From: Osedax fenrisi
Lineage: Eukaryota; Annelida; Polychaeta; Sabellida; Siboglinidae
Length of the DNA: 64,000 nucleotides
NCBI GenBank assembly: GCA_964019155.1
Contig: OZ025240.1
Coordinates: 47,198,380-47,262,379, forward strand
Direction of reading: 5' to 3'
Under the pieces are notes generated by a model. That model did not search any database and was not told where the DNA came from. It saw only the letters and a list, made by a program, of their open reading frames with translations. The translations under genes and the position numbers were made by a program. Positions 35,400-46,441 of the stretch are shown piece by piece (within the stretch, counting starts at the first letter, position 1; each line of letters begins with the position of its first letter).

Positions 35400-36531
35400 A
35401 GAGTACACTAAAAATGAAGGAAAAGGGACGGGTAGGTCACAATGTTAATAGGTGCGTGGATAGTTTACGTTTAAATAGTAACAGAGATTTCAAACACCTA
35501 ATGTCATATGGTAGAGCATTCCAGTATTTTGGAGCTATCACATAGAAAGCAGATTCAGAGTGAGCAGAGAGAGTCGAGCGTTGCACAATAATCATCGTGT
35601 GACATTTCATGCTAGATCGACCAAGGGTTTGAATACTGATCAAGTCTTCTAGGTATTCGGGAGATCTAAGATAGACCACCTTGTGGGTGATGCATAGTAG
35701 TCTGTACCTGCAGAGATACATACACTTAAGCCAGCCGAGTGATTGCATTAGGGTCGATATTGAAACTATTGAAGAGAACTTCAGTTTATAAAGGGGGTAT
35801 AGCTCCTCGTGGTATCATCTCAAGTTTAAACATAAACTTTAGGTGTATATTACATAAAAGTGAGCAGCAGTATATAAGTCTACTGAAGACTAGTGAGTGT
35901 ATTAGACTTTTAATCATTGAAAAAGTCAATTTATTGCATGATTTTCTAATATTATAAAGAAAATAATAAGAATTGCGAATCATTATAGTAGTCAGAGTAG
36001 TCTTGGTGGGAGTTGATGATGAAACCAAGAGTTGTTATGGATATGTGATGATTAGGGGGTAAGTAGGTCTGGAGAGAATTATGGTGTCAGTTTTGGTCAT
36101 AATAAGTAATAGGGAATTATAGGAGAACCAGTCAGTAAGTTTTGTGAGGATAGAAGTTAAAAATAGACAAATGAATAGAGTTGGAGTCACAGGAAATGGG
36201 AAAAGAAGTATAAATGTGTAGATTTTCAGCAAATAGATGGTAGTGGATGTGAGGATATTTATAAAATATGGATTTTATGGGTATAATATAAATAATAAAA
36301 AATAAAGGACCAATAACGGAGCCTTGTGGAACGCCATGAGTGCTGATAAAGGGAGTAGAGAAGGATGAGTTAATTTTCACTGAAGAGGTCCTTTAGGAAA
36401 AGAAGGATATAAACCTGCTATATACTTGACCATGACCATGCATGCATGCATAATGATTTCATTGAGTCGTAAAGCAAGAATGTCATGGTTTAGAGTGTCA
36501 AAGGCACTGGATAGGTCAAGTAACACAAGGG
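35400..36531 (-). mobile_element. LINE, C-terminal half (split copy, part 2)
   Basis: Minus-strand motifs in order: LLDLSSAFDTLNHDIL near 36475-36520, then HGVPQGSVIGPLFFIIYI near 36285-36340. LFAENLHIYTSFP near 36195-36240 is the YADD position, mutated to FAEN. MTKTDTIILS is near 36080-36110. The C-terminal tail SSMKCHTMI...SESAFYVIAPKYWNALPYDIR lies at 35500-35610. The FAEN change removes a catalytic Asp, and frames are broken, so it is inactive. The N-terminal continuation lies at 38110-38540, beyond the inserted R2-like element. Confidence 0.82.
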
Positions 36532-36534
36532 GCA

Positions 36535-37854
36535 ATGTGTGATCCTAAGAGTTACCTTAAGACGGCTAACGGTGAGAGTATCAAGTCATTGGAAATTGAT
36601 GAAACGTACAAGTACTTGGGTATAAGCATCGGTCTGGAATTGAGAGGTGAAAACGTATACGAGAGGTTGGAACAGGCGTTGGTTAATCTTACAAATGCTC
36701 CGCTTAAACCTCAGCAGAGAATTTTCATGCTCCTTAACAATTTATTACCTTCTCTTAATCACCTTCTGGTATTAGGCGTTTCGTATAAACAGACCTGGAT
36801 AAAATTGGACTACCTTGTACGGAGATTCGTTAGAAGATGGCTACACTTACCGAAAGACGTTCCGATGGGTTTCTTTTACGCTAGTAACAACAACGGGGGA
36901 TTTGGGCTTCAGTGTTTCACTGATACGATTCCGATTCTTCGTGGGAATAGGAGGGCGGGGTTATTGGGTTCTTCGGACCCAGTAACTAAAGCTCTCACTA
37001 CCCTCTCCACTGACCTACGAAAGTCAACCGTTATTGAAAGATCGGGAATTGAATGTACTAGTCTAAAGATGGTGAACGTTGCTTGGGGTAAGGAATTTGT
37101 ATTTAAGTACGATGGCCGTGGTATGAAGGATGCTTCGATTCTCGGATTCGTTAACAGTTGGATGGTGGATGGGACATCTCTGATGCGGGGTAATGCCTAC
37201 ATCGGAGCTCTATCTCTGAAGTTTAATAGCTGCCAAACTAAATCTAGGATGAAAAGGTATTATTCTCTATCCTCAAACAGGTGTGATGCATGTAATATTA
37301 CAGAAACACTAGGACATATATGTCCTAGCAGCTTTGTAGGATATATCCTACAAAGCTGCTCAAGAACACATTATGCGAGACTGCGAAGACACGACTCAAT
37401 TGTGAAATATCTGGAAAAGGAACTCGTTAAGAAGGAATACACTGTGCTGGTCGAACCAAGAATTAAAACGATCGTCGGCCTAAGAAAACCCGATCTAGTT
37501 TTCTGGAAGACAGATTTGGGAGTGGTGTGGGTAGTGGATATTTCGATTGTGGCGAATAATTTCTCTCTGGAAAATCCTCACATCGAGAAGGTAATCTACT
37601 ACTCGAAAGAGTGCATCACGTCTTGGGCTAAAGCCGAAAGCGGTATGAGTAATGTATTAGTCAGCGCATGTATTCTTAATTGGCGAGGTACTTTATCGAC
37701 AACGAGTTACGATGAGCTTTCACCGATAGGATGGTCTAGGCGGGTGTGGATGATTATGAGTGTTCGAGTTCTTGAGAAGGGTAGATGGATTTATGATGAG
37801 TTTCGCAAAAGTACGCGCCGTAGTGCACAATGGCGGCAGCCCGATCCTGATTGA
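36535..37854 (+). CDS. R2-like retrotransposon protein, thumb to endonuclease (439 aa, palm missing)
   Basis: Domains in order: TYKYLGI (residues 24-30), the end of the reverse transcriptase palm; a thumb/linker with GGFGL (121-125); a zinc knuckle C250-x2-C253-x7-H261 with its last Cys at 275; RLRRHD (282-287). A PD-(D/E)xK endonuclease follows with RKPDLV (317-322), VVDISIV (333-339) and Lys 352. In R2-type elements this nuclease nicks the target DNA. The usual H-x4-C spacing, seen as HILNMC in the relative at 11294-11509, is expanded here by eight codons that form DNA palindromes (37309-37360). The frame is open for 1.3 kb without a stop, so insertion is recent. The first Met is near the truncation point and probably fortuitous. 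The catalytic polymerase motifs are absent, so it cannot retrotranspose alone. Confidence 0.85.
   Translation: MCDPKSYLKTANGESIKSLEIDETYKYLGISIGLELRGENVYERLEQALVNLTNAPLKPQQRIFMLLNNLLPSLNHLLVLGVSYKQTWIKLDYLVRRFVRRWLHLPKDVPMGFFYASNNNGGFGLQCFTDTIPILRGNRRAGLLGSSDPVTKALTTLSTDLRKSTVIERSGIECTSLKMVNVAWGKEFVFKYDGRGMKDASILGFVNSWMVDGTSLMRGNAYIGALSLKFNSCQTKSRMKRYYSLSSNRCDACNITETLGHICPSSFVGYILQSCSRTHYARLRRHDSIVKYLEKELVKKEYTVLVEPRIKTIVGLRKPDLVFWKTDLGVVWVVDISIVANNFSLENPHIEKVIYYSKECITSWAKAESGMSNVLVSACILNWRGTLSTTSYDELSPIGWSRRVWMIMSVRVLEKGRWIYDEFRKSTRRSAQWRQPDPD
37309..37360. repeat. Two abutting perfect palindromes inside the R2-like ORF
   Basis: Palindrome 1 is 37309-37328 (20 bp, arms CTAGGACATA). Palindrome 2 is 37327-37360 (34 bp, arms beginning AGCAGCTTTGTAGG). 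They overlap by two bases and keep the reading frame. Confidence 0.95.
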
Positions 37855-38109
37855 GCCCCTACTGATTGATGATATTGATAATGAATCCCCGGAATTGTTT
37901 TTGATTGAAATTGGTACGTAAGGCACTCTTGGGTGAAGACCCGAGTGGGTTAGTTAGTCACCTACACACAATACAAGAAAACCACTTTCTTGATGCGCAT
38001 GTAACAGTGCTTATCGAATGTATCATGTCCCAAAAGGACATGAGGCCTGTGGAAATGGCAACTCCCTTTACGGCTTCATAGCCGTGATCCGGAGGGGCCT
38101 TAATAGCAG

Positions 38110-38540
38110 GGGGATTTGTTGTCAAGGGATAGAAGTAGATCATTAACGATAATATTCAGGGCTGATTCAGTGCTCCGATAGGGTAAGTAAACTCTTTATT
38201 ACTTATCAATAATGTAATTGGTAGTAATGTAATGTATAAGTTGAGCAGATACAATTCGCTCCAATGTTTTAGAGATTGATTAAAGCTGGGAGATGGGTCG
38301 ATAGCTCGACAAGTTCGAGTGGTTAAGGGTATTTTTTAATAATTGGGGTAATATAAGAATGTTTCATAGACTTTGGACGATTGATGTAATAAGGGACGTA
38401 TGACATGGGTTCAATTAATGATGGCGAAAGGATACGAAGTAAAGTAAGAGGAATATATTTACCCTATATTTACTCTATAGGGTTAAGTGGGGAATTAGAT
38501 TTTAGGGATTCCATTAGAGAAAGCCCATGGGACAAGTAGG
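38110..38540 (-). mobile_element. LINE, N-terminal part of reverse transcriptase (split copy, part 1)
   Basis: The minus strand reads RSTESALNIIVNDLLLSLDNK near 38110-38180. Decayed upstream blocks near 38300 and 38480-38540 resemble the NYRPI and preceding regions. It continues into the segment at 36531. Confidence 0.7.
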
Positions 38541-38747
38541 GAGAGTGAAACATGACCACAGATATACACACATACACACATATATATATATAGTGTTATA
38601 TGTAGGAAAATAGTATGTATTTGCAATAATACATATTTACATATTTTAATTTACAATGTCTTATTTATTTTTCCGTAATTAATTAGGTAATTACTTACTA
38701 ACATATACGCACCAGGTATGTTGTACCTACTAACTCATTAATTAATC
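38541..38747. other. AT-rich DNA
   Basis: Short CA and TA runs at 38565-38592. Nothing else seen. Confidence 0.4.
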
Positions 38748-40390
38748 AATGTATAGCGTACACATAATCGAAAATAGAAATAAAATACATTGTTCTGTAA
38801 TTTGCATCGAAATATTCAAATTCTACTTTAACTTTATTGAATTATTCTTATCTTTGTAACATATAATAGTAATAGTAAACAACTTTTTTTTAACATAAAT
38901 TTATAATTTTATATTGATTTATGTTTCATTTTGTATCTTAATTATTGCATTATCTCTTCTGGTTTTTTTTTAAATGTGTTTTTGTTATAGAAAATTTGGG
39001 TTTTTATATCTATATTTCAAATATATTATAATATAAAATTAATAATTCATTATTATTACAGATAAAGTGGGAAGTATTATTTTATTTTTGTTTTTTCTGT
39101 ATTATATTTTATTATAGAAAATTCGGGTTTTTTATATCTATATTTCAAATATACTATAATATAAAATTAATAATTCATTATTATTACAGATAAAGTGGGA
39201 AGTATTATTTTATTTTTGTTTGTTCGGTATTATATGTTTGTTTTATATATATTTTGTAAATATGTTTCAAATGTATTATATTACTAAACTACAATATTAA
39301 TAATTTTCTATTATTTCAGATTATAGTGATAAATATTATATTGTTTGTTTCGTAATATTATTGGTATGTTTTGTTATTAACTGTTTTTGTATAGGTATAT
39401 TGGTTTATTTTATTTGTAACTTGTCTGTTTGTATATATATATATATATGTTTCAAATTTATTATACAATTAAAATATAAAATTAATAAAGTACTACCTAC
39501 TATTATTACAGATTTTGGTAAGTAATACATTATTTGTTTGTTTCATTCTAGTATTTGTTTTATTCTAGTGTTGGTTTATTTGATTTTTAACATGTTCTGT
39601 TTATAATATATTTAAAATTTAACATTTAAATATTAAACTATATAACTAATAATTTATTACTAAAACAGGGTACACAAATAAGAAGAATTCTATAAAGTTA
39701 AAGTAGAAATTGAATATTTCGATGCCACTTACAAAATAATGTATTTTATTTCTATTTTCGATTATTTTTACGCTATCTTTTATTTCTATTTTGATCATTT
39801 TTCGTTTATTTTTACTATATGATTTATTTCTACTTTCGATTGTTTTTCGTTTATTTTTACGGTAACTGTAAAACGTTTTAATTTATTTAATTTTTTAATT
39901 TCGTATTATTCTTTGTTTATTTCTATACATAAATTTTATCTTTATACTTTAGATTATATTTTCGGCTATGTATTTGCTTAAATAAATTATCAATCAATCA
40001 ATAGGTTGTATACCTACATTATTAGTTGTATATTTTAATGTTTAAATGATAAATGCAAAATATATTATAAACAGAATATGTTAAAATCAAATAAATCAAT
40101 ACTAGAATGAAATAAACGAATAATGTAATACTTATCAAAATATGTAATAATAGTGCATTATTAATTTTATATTTTAATCGTATAATAAATTTGAAACATA
40201 TATATAGGACATAACACGTTACAAATAAAATAAACCAATAAACTTATGCATAAACAGAAAAAGTTAATAATAAAACAAATCAATAAATTTATGAAATAAA
40301 CAATATATAATACGTATCACTATTATCTGAAATAATAGTAAATAATTAATTTTGAATTTTAATAATATAATAAATTTGAAAGAAAATAAT
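38748..40390. mobile_element. Complex foldback: overlapping inverted repeats and tandem units
   Basis: Inverted pair 1: 38748-38860 matches the complement of 39668-39785, sharing ATTTTATTTCTATTTTCGAT and TAAAGTTAAAGTAGAA. Inverted pair 2: about 39250-39640 matches the complement of about 40030-40390, sharing TTTCAAATTTATTATA and TTGGTTTATTTTATTTGTAA. Between 38990 and 39560 a unit containing AAAATTAATAATTCATTATT and ATTACAG repeats about four times; the first two copies (~117 bp) are nearly identical. No long ORF. A (TCAA)n run at 39990-40001 sits in the loop of pair 2. Confidence 0.8.
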
Positions 40391-40462
40391 ATATTTCATT
40401 TATTATGTTTGCTATTATAGTATTAACTTGTTATTAATAACTAATAATATTATAGAAATATT

Positions 40463-40503
<41 letters not shown>

Positions 40504-41025
40504 TATTTCAATAGTATTCTAGTAAGTAGTTATAAAAATACTTTTAAACAATTATCAAATAATATCAATAGAAGACCCAATTTCATTTTAAAATCATTTA
40601 TGAATAAACATTGTAATGAGCTTTAAATATTCACAAATATAATCCGGTACCATCAAGAAAGTGACCAGTTCCTTAGGTCATTATTGGGGATGAAGTATTG
40701 TCACTAAAACTATATTTAATGAATCCTGTTTGGCATAAATGTGAACTTATATATAGTGGATACATAATTTCGAAGATACTTTCTCGTTCTAGAATAATTG
40801 TATAGAATTCTTTCGGAATTATGTATTAGTGAGTTATAAAACATGATGCCGGTGAATATAAATAAAATCTAGAATGAAGTTGAGCATCTTTTGAGAATTG
40901 TTAATAAGAAATGATATTACAAACCTACGCATGAAATTACTGAGTAATAATGATATAATGGAAAATATCCAAAGAATTTTTTTTAAAACTGGTCTCATCA
41001 CAATGGAAATATAAAGCTGGTAATG
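40391..41025. other. Unassigned AT-rich DNA
   Basis: A (TA)n tract lies at 40470-40500. Nothing else recognised. Confidence 0.4.
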
Positions 41026-41035
41026 ATCAATATTA

Positions 41036-41408
41036 TACTATCCCAGCAAACAGTAAGAGCAGCATAATAGCAGCATAACAGCATATGATATAGCCTCAAA
41101 TGTTTACAATGCTATTAATTTGTCAGGATATTATGCTGCTGTTATGCTGCTATTATGCTGTTATTATGCTAATATTATGCTGCTATTAATTTTAAATGTA
41201 TATTATGCTGCTATTATGCTGCTATTATTATAATAGCAACATAATAGCATCATAATAGCAGCATAACAGCAGCATAATATACATTTAAAATTAATAGCAG
41301 CATAATAGACATTTAATAGCAGCATAATAGCACAATGTAAACATTTTAGGCTCTAGCATATGCTGTTATGCTGCTATTATGCTGCTCTTACTGTTTGCTG
41401 GGATGCTA
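41036..41408. mobile_element. Foldback element with TCCCAGCAAACAGTAAGAGC ends
   Basis: Almost the whole element is built from AGCAGCATAATAGC-type words in opposite orientations in its two halves. The ends are TCCCAGCAAACAGTAAGAGC (41041-41060) and its exact complement ending at 41404. ATCAATAT occurs just outside each end (41026-41033, 41409-41416), a possible 8-bp target duplication with the left end offset by two or three bases. Class is unassigned. Confidence 0.88.
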
Positions 41409-41596
41409 ATCAATATATTTAAAATGAAATATTAGTTATTAATAAATCATATACTTAAATTTCCTTTTTATATGTTTAAATCATTAACCATTTGCAATCA
41501 GTTGCAATCAGTCATACATATATTCAAATAAAATTGATACCAATTGTTTTTTCTTTATCTGCTAAATGTATACTTCCAGATAATTTAAAATAAACC

Positions 41597-42489
41597 TAGG
41601 GGGAAGTAACCTAATACAGACACTTTAACAATAAATGGTATTAACATTTTATGACTCATTATTTTTAATCAAAAATTAAAATATATTAATATTATATGAT
41701 TATAGATATTATTGTGATTTTAAAATTTTATTTAATCTTTTAATTCCAAAGATAACGAGGTGTCCGTAGTCGGTACCGATGTCCGAATACGGACACCCTA
41801 TAGGGTATTATAACATATATGTTATAATACGGACATCCTATATACGACTAGATAAACTACATATTGTTGATGAATCATTCAGAAAAATTACAATTACATT
41901 ATTTATAATTAATTTTATGAATAATTTATTCTAATTTAATTAGGTAATAATTTATTTATTTTTATTATTTTTTAATTAATAATACAATTTAAGTATCTAA
42001 ATTATAACTAATTTTATTTAACTTGAATAGTTCATACGATGCGCGCTGGTTGGTTATAGGGTGCCCGTATTAAGATATCTAGAGTGTCCGTATTATGGAC
42101 TTATATGACCTCTAAATATATATTTATAACTTAATGAATATTTAATAACAAATATAGAAATTATATATATCATTTTTAGAATGCTTTATATTTTAATAAT
42201 ATAGTGTTATATTTTTGTATACATATATTATATCGATACATTTTTGAATACCTTGAGAAGGTTTTTTGTTGACATTTTTTTTCATAAATTTAAAAACAAT
42301 AAAAACATCAGTTTATTGGATATATCAGCAATATCTTTAATAATTAAAAAATAAAAAATACTTTTTTTAGACTATTTATGTAATTATGAATATTTTATTC
42401 ATTAAACATTTTTTTGTAGGTTATATGGTTTCTGAGATACATAGAGTGTCCGTATTCGGGTACTGTCCATATTCGCTTACTTTTCCCTA
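41597..42489. mobile_element. Inverted-end DNA element, word family W1, copy B
   Basis: TA-GGGGGAAGTAACCTAATACAG at the left, and CGCTTACTTTTCCC-TA at the right. Words: TGTCCGTAGTCGG and CCGAATACGGACACC (41760-41806), GGTGCCCGTATTA and GTGTCCGTATTA near 42060-42095, GTGTCCGTATTCGGG and CTGTCCATATTCG near 42446-42476. Interior sequence aligns with copies A and C, including the subterminal TATGGTTTCTGAGATAC. Confidence 0.85.
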
Positions 42490-42989
42490 CCTATTAATTA
42501 TTATATTTTGATATTTTTTCGTATTGAGACTCATCTCATCTAATTCACTTCTGTTAAATTATAATACTTACATATATTTTAAATAATAATAATATAAGTT
42601 AATATATATATGTTCACGAATAACATATATAATCTACAATTTAATCAAAAAAATTAACTATTTTAATAATTGTGATACATATGTTATGTTCCCAGAGTAA
42701 ATTATATAATACATTAATTTTATTTTGATTATTTTTGAATTTTATATATTTATTATTATTTAACTTTTATCGAAATATAAGCATCACGATCGGTACTATA
42801 GATATCGAACTAATCCAATACTATATACTATATAGTATTTAGTATTTAATAAATAACGTTCAAACTATTGAATACTAGTCTTCATCCAATACATTCCTTA
42901 TGTGTTTCAGTCTACAATTGTATAATATTTCAATTAGATTATATTAAATCTCAGAATAAAATAATATTTATTAAATTTCAATAATATGT
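42490..42989. other. Unassigned AT-rich DNA
   Basis: No gene, element end or strong repeat seen. Confidence 0.35.
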
Positions 42990-43288
42990 TCGGTCGTATA
43001 AGAATTCTATAGAATACTCCCCCTTCGTGGTATTTCTAGAAACTTTTACCAATATATACTGGGTCCGATTCTTTTTATTTTCTATAGGCCTATTCTTCCC
43101 ATTAATTTAATTTTGTTAAATAACCATATATTAGTTATAACTTCTTTGCTGATGATTTAGAAATTTATACTTTTTCCCACCTGATTCTGATATATACATA
43201 ATTCAACTTTCAATTGCTAACTGTATTAATGATTTTACCTCTTAGTTTTACTGTAATTCTCTTTCATTACATATTACTAAAACTGATA
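42990..43288 (+). mobile_element. LINE reverse transcriptase fragment (split copy, part 1)
   Basis: The plus strand reads FADDLEIYTF near 43148-43178 and continues to LHITKTD at about 43265-43286, where the W2 element begins. The next expected residues (IILSRS-like) resume after 44244. Confidence 0.75.
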
Positions 43289-44244
43289 TAGGGGAGAGTG
43301 GGGTTGTATGAACAGGTGTCTTGCATGAGCCACTGGAGATAACAATTGTTTGCTACAGCAGAAATTTGATTTAACTGAACTAGTATCGTCATCTATAATT
43401 AATACAGTTGCGGAAGTATCATTTAATAAAAAAATAAAAATAGTATAAGTTTAATCACATTTTTAACTAAAGTACGCTCAAAAGTAACAATTCCAGACAA
43501 GGTAATATATGTTATAAATTCTATAATAATTATTTGATTATTTTCATATTATATATATATGATTTTAATATATAATTAGCTTAATATTAATATACAAATA
43601 TATTTAAAATTTTAAATAAAATATTTAAATTTTAACAATTAATAATACAATTTCATATGGGGTTCATATTGAGTGAACCACTAAAAACGGGGTTATATGA
43701 ACATTGTTCAATCAGCCAAATATCATATGTTAATATTTATAATATAATATTATAATATTATAATATTAATATTATTATAATATTATAATATATATTCAAT
43801 GATCCGAATATAAATAAGTAATGATTAAATAGAAATAATATAATTAATTATATATCAATATAATTAATTAAATTAATTTTAATGAGGGTCTATTACTAAT
43901 TCATAATAATTATTTAAATATTATTTCTAGGAATCAAAAATAATAAACTATACTCAACAAACTGATAGAATATGTGATAAAACTATCATGCCAAGAGCAA
44001 TTAAATAAGTAAAACAGGCTATGTTCATTCAACCCCGCCTTTGGGGTTGAATGAACATTTTTATTTTTTTTTATTAATTGTAATTATGAAATCTTATAAG
44101 TATTACTTATATCTAAAAGTAATATATTAGTTAACTAATATCATATATTATGCAATACAATATAAATAATTAAGAAAAATGTATTATTATAACAATGATA
44201 GCACTTTATACAAAAACATGGTCATACAACCCCACCCTCCCCTA
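43289..44244. mobile_element. Inverted-end DNA element, word family W2 (GGTTGTATGAAC), inserted in a LINE
   Basis: Left end TA-GGGGAGAGTGGGGTTGTATG, right end CATACAACCCCACCCTCCCC-TA, nearly perfect complements. Internal words: GGGGTTCATATTGAGTGAAC and GGGGTTATATGAAC (43659-43704), GTTCATTCAACCCC and GGGGTTGAATGAAC (44024-44055). About 0.95 kb, no ORF. It interrupts a plus-strand LINE between 43288 and 44245. Confidence 0.88.
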
Positions 44245-44960
44245 CCTAATTATACTTTCTAGATCTCTTTCTTCAATTACCCATCCATTCATTATATCAT
44301 TTCATATATCAAACACCATCACTACTCTAGGTTTTACTATTAATAATGGATTAGATTATTCAGTACATAACACTATCCATAATGCTAACTATTTCCTGTA
44401 TAATATAGGCAAGGCTCGTTCTAAGCTAACATTTACTTTAATGAAATCATTATTACATTCATTAGTATTTAGTCGACCTAGATATTGTAATTCGCAATTA
44501 TGTAATTTTCATTAACATTCCGCAAAAATTGATGACAAATTTCGATTCAACACAACGTAGAGCTGTTCGCATATTATTTAAGCTTAAGCGTACTGATATA
44601 ACAATATCGATTCATTCCATAATGGCTATTCTCGGGTGGTTGAAGTTTCGAGATATAAACAATTGTTAGAAAATTAAGTTTCGTCTTCTTTAAATTACTC
44701 ATAAGTCAATATATATGGGAGTTCCAGAATACCTAAAAAAGAGAGTTAGAATTCGAACAACTACTCATCAGAGTCGCAAATGTGAGCTGATGAAACTATC
44801 TGTGCCGTTTGTATTATCTATGTATGCAGATGCTGCTTTCAATGTTGCTGCTACGAAGTAAAGGAACAATATTCCCGATGACTTACGAACATATAATATT
44901 TTATTATTTTCAAATATAGACTATATTCACATATGATATCATTATAATGTCTTCTTTTAA
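44245..44960 (+). mobile_element. LINE C-terminal region (split copy, part 2)
   Basis: Open at 44245-44514: ILSRSLSSITHPFI, TLGFTINNGLDY, LMKSLLHSLVFSRPRYCNSQL. It then continues through stops with SRVVEVSRYK near 44630 and HQSRKCELMKLSVP-like residues at 44766-44812. It is the same family as 24150-25560 and 35400-38540. Confidence 0.8.
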
Positions 44961-45089
44961 CATTTTATTATTATTTGTATATTTATTTATTTATTTATTT
45001 TTTATTATATCAACTTGACGCATATAATCTGTCTATCATTTTCATTGAGTCAATGAACCTTTATATTATTTATTATTATTATATAAATA
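44961..45089. other. AT-rich spacer
   Basis: ATTT and TTATTA low-complexity sequence. Confidence 0.5.
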
Positions 45090-45345
45090 CCTTACCTTAC
45101 CAGGTCGAGCATGCTCGGCAGTTTTTGACACGTCGCCTACATCCACCTCGTTCGTTCATCGCAGTTGTTAGCTCATCGTGTGTACATCCGGTATCTTCCA
45201 TCAGTTGATCGATGTATATTATCGGTTGTCGTCCTCGAGATCTTTTACCACGTAGCGGTTGCCAGAGAAGTAAATCGCTTGTAAGTTTTTTACTTCTCCA
45301 GCAATGCCCTGCGAATCTTAGACGTTATTCGCGTATAGTTTGTTA
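45090..45345 (-). mobile_element. RTE-like LINE 3' end with (GGTAA)n tail
   Basis: The minus strand reads RLRFAGHCWRS, a later RGRQPIIYIDQLMEDTG and then RVKNCRACSTW, and ends in repeated GGTAAGG. The same protein tail and terminal repeat occur in the element at 47854-48746, of which this is a divergent relative. Only about 75 codons remain (5' truncation). Confidence 0.8.
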
Positions 45346-45549
45346 TTTTTTGTAATTATTTTTTTTTGTATAAATAAATGAATCATATTTATACATTATA
45401 ATATATTATAATTATTTAAATTATATATATATATATATATACTGATGAAACATTTATAATCGTGTAAAAAGCCCAGCTTTTGCGAGGTAAAAAACGTACA
45501 AAAAAACACCAAAATTTACTGGTAATAGATAATAATATAATATATACAA

Positions 45550-45850
45550 TAATAAAATCAGATCTGACAATTACCTGGGTGAAGGAAGAAGCAGAGTTTA
45601 TCGAGTCTTTTACATATTTAAGATTACGAGGAGAAAAAAATCATATAGGAATATAATTAAAAACATAACGAAATAGTAGAATAATAAGTAGAGTATAAAA
45701 TTCAAATATTAAAATAAATCATCAACATAAAGCACAAACATCCATAGTATATCAACTTTCCGAATGTGATAACATCAAGTATAAAACCTTTCGGAATATA
45801 CTTTCGCCAATATTACATACACTGGTAACATTTGGAGCCAGAAAATGTAT
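45550..45850 (+). mobile_element. Possible LINE thumb-region remnant
   Basis: The plus strand reads TWVKEEAEFIESFTYLRLRG near 45570-45630. The spacing resembles the FTYLG block after the palm of LINE reverse transcriptases. The rest is decayed. Confidence 0.35.
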
Positions 45851-45853
45851 CCA

Positions 45854-46379
45854 TAGGGGAAAGATGGGTAATGTGACCACTTTTAGATAATGTTGTATAA
45901 CTTTATAAATATTATATCTAATACGATAATTTGTTCAATATAGATAAATCTTATGATAAGCAAGAGGACTGCCGAATCAGTTTTTCATTTTAGCATATCT
46001 AATTTAAATGATTAAGGTGGCCACATTACCCTCCATGGAGGGTAAGGTTGCCACCTAATGCGGGTAATGTGGCCACCTGAAATGTGGAATTAATCCACTT
46101 GATGGCGATACTTTATATCAAGTTTAGCCCAATGATATCACATCAAGTAAAATTTACAAAACACACGCAATTGTGATAAATTAATGCTTTTTATTTTAAC
46201 TTTATAAATTACTATATTCATTAATAGGTTATATACTAGTATACCATTACACTTTATTATTATGTTATTAGTTTGGAAAAAGTAATTTCGGCAGTCAATG
46301 ACTGTATGTCATAACAATATGGCGATATAATACCTAGATAAAATAGTAATTTAGAAATATAACTAATTTATATTATCTG

Positions 46380-46441
<62 letters not shown>

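Larger units (their letters stand above)
36532..38109 (+). mobile_element. R2-like (restriction-like endonuclease) LINE, 5'-truncated, inserted in another LINE
   Basis: The insertion separates two halves of a minus-strand LINE. RSTESALNIIVND...DNKSPC on one side (near 38110-38180) and LVLLDLSSAFD on the other (36531) are adjacent in intact relatives. It carries one long ORF (36535-37854) and a ~255-bp 3' untranslated region with stem-loops such as ACGGCT-TCAT-AGCCGT (38069-38084). The reverse transcriptase palm is missing, as expected from incomplete target-primed reverse transcription. A clear target duplication was not found. Confidence 0.82.

Noticed and set aside
37958..38143. 61-codon minus-strand frame
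   Set aside because: Spans the R2-like 3' untranslated region and the LINE junction; not a coherent protein.
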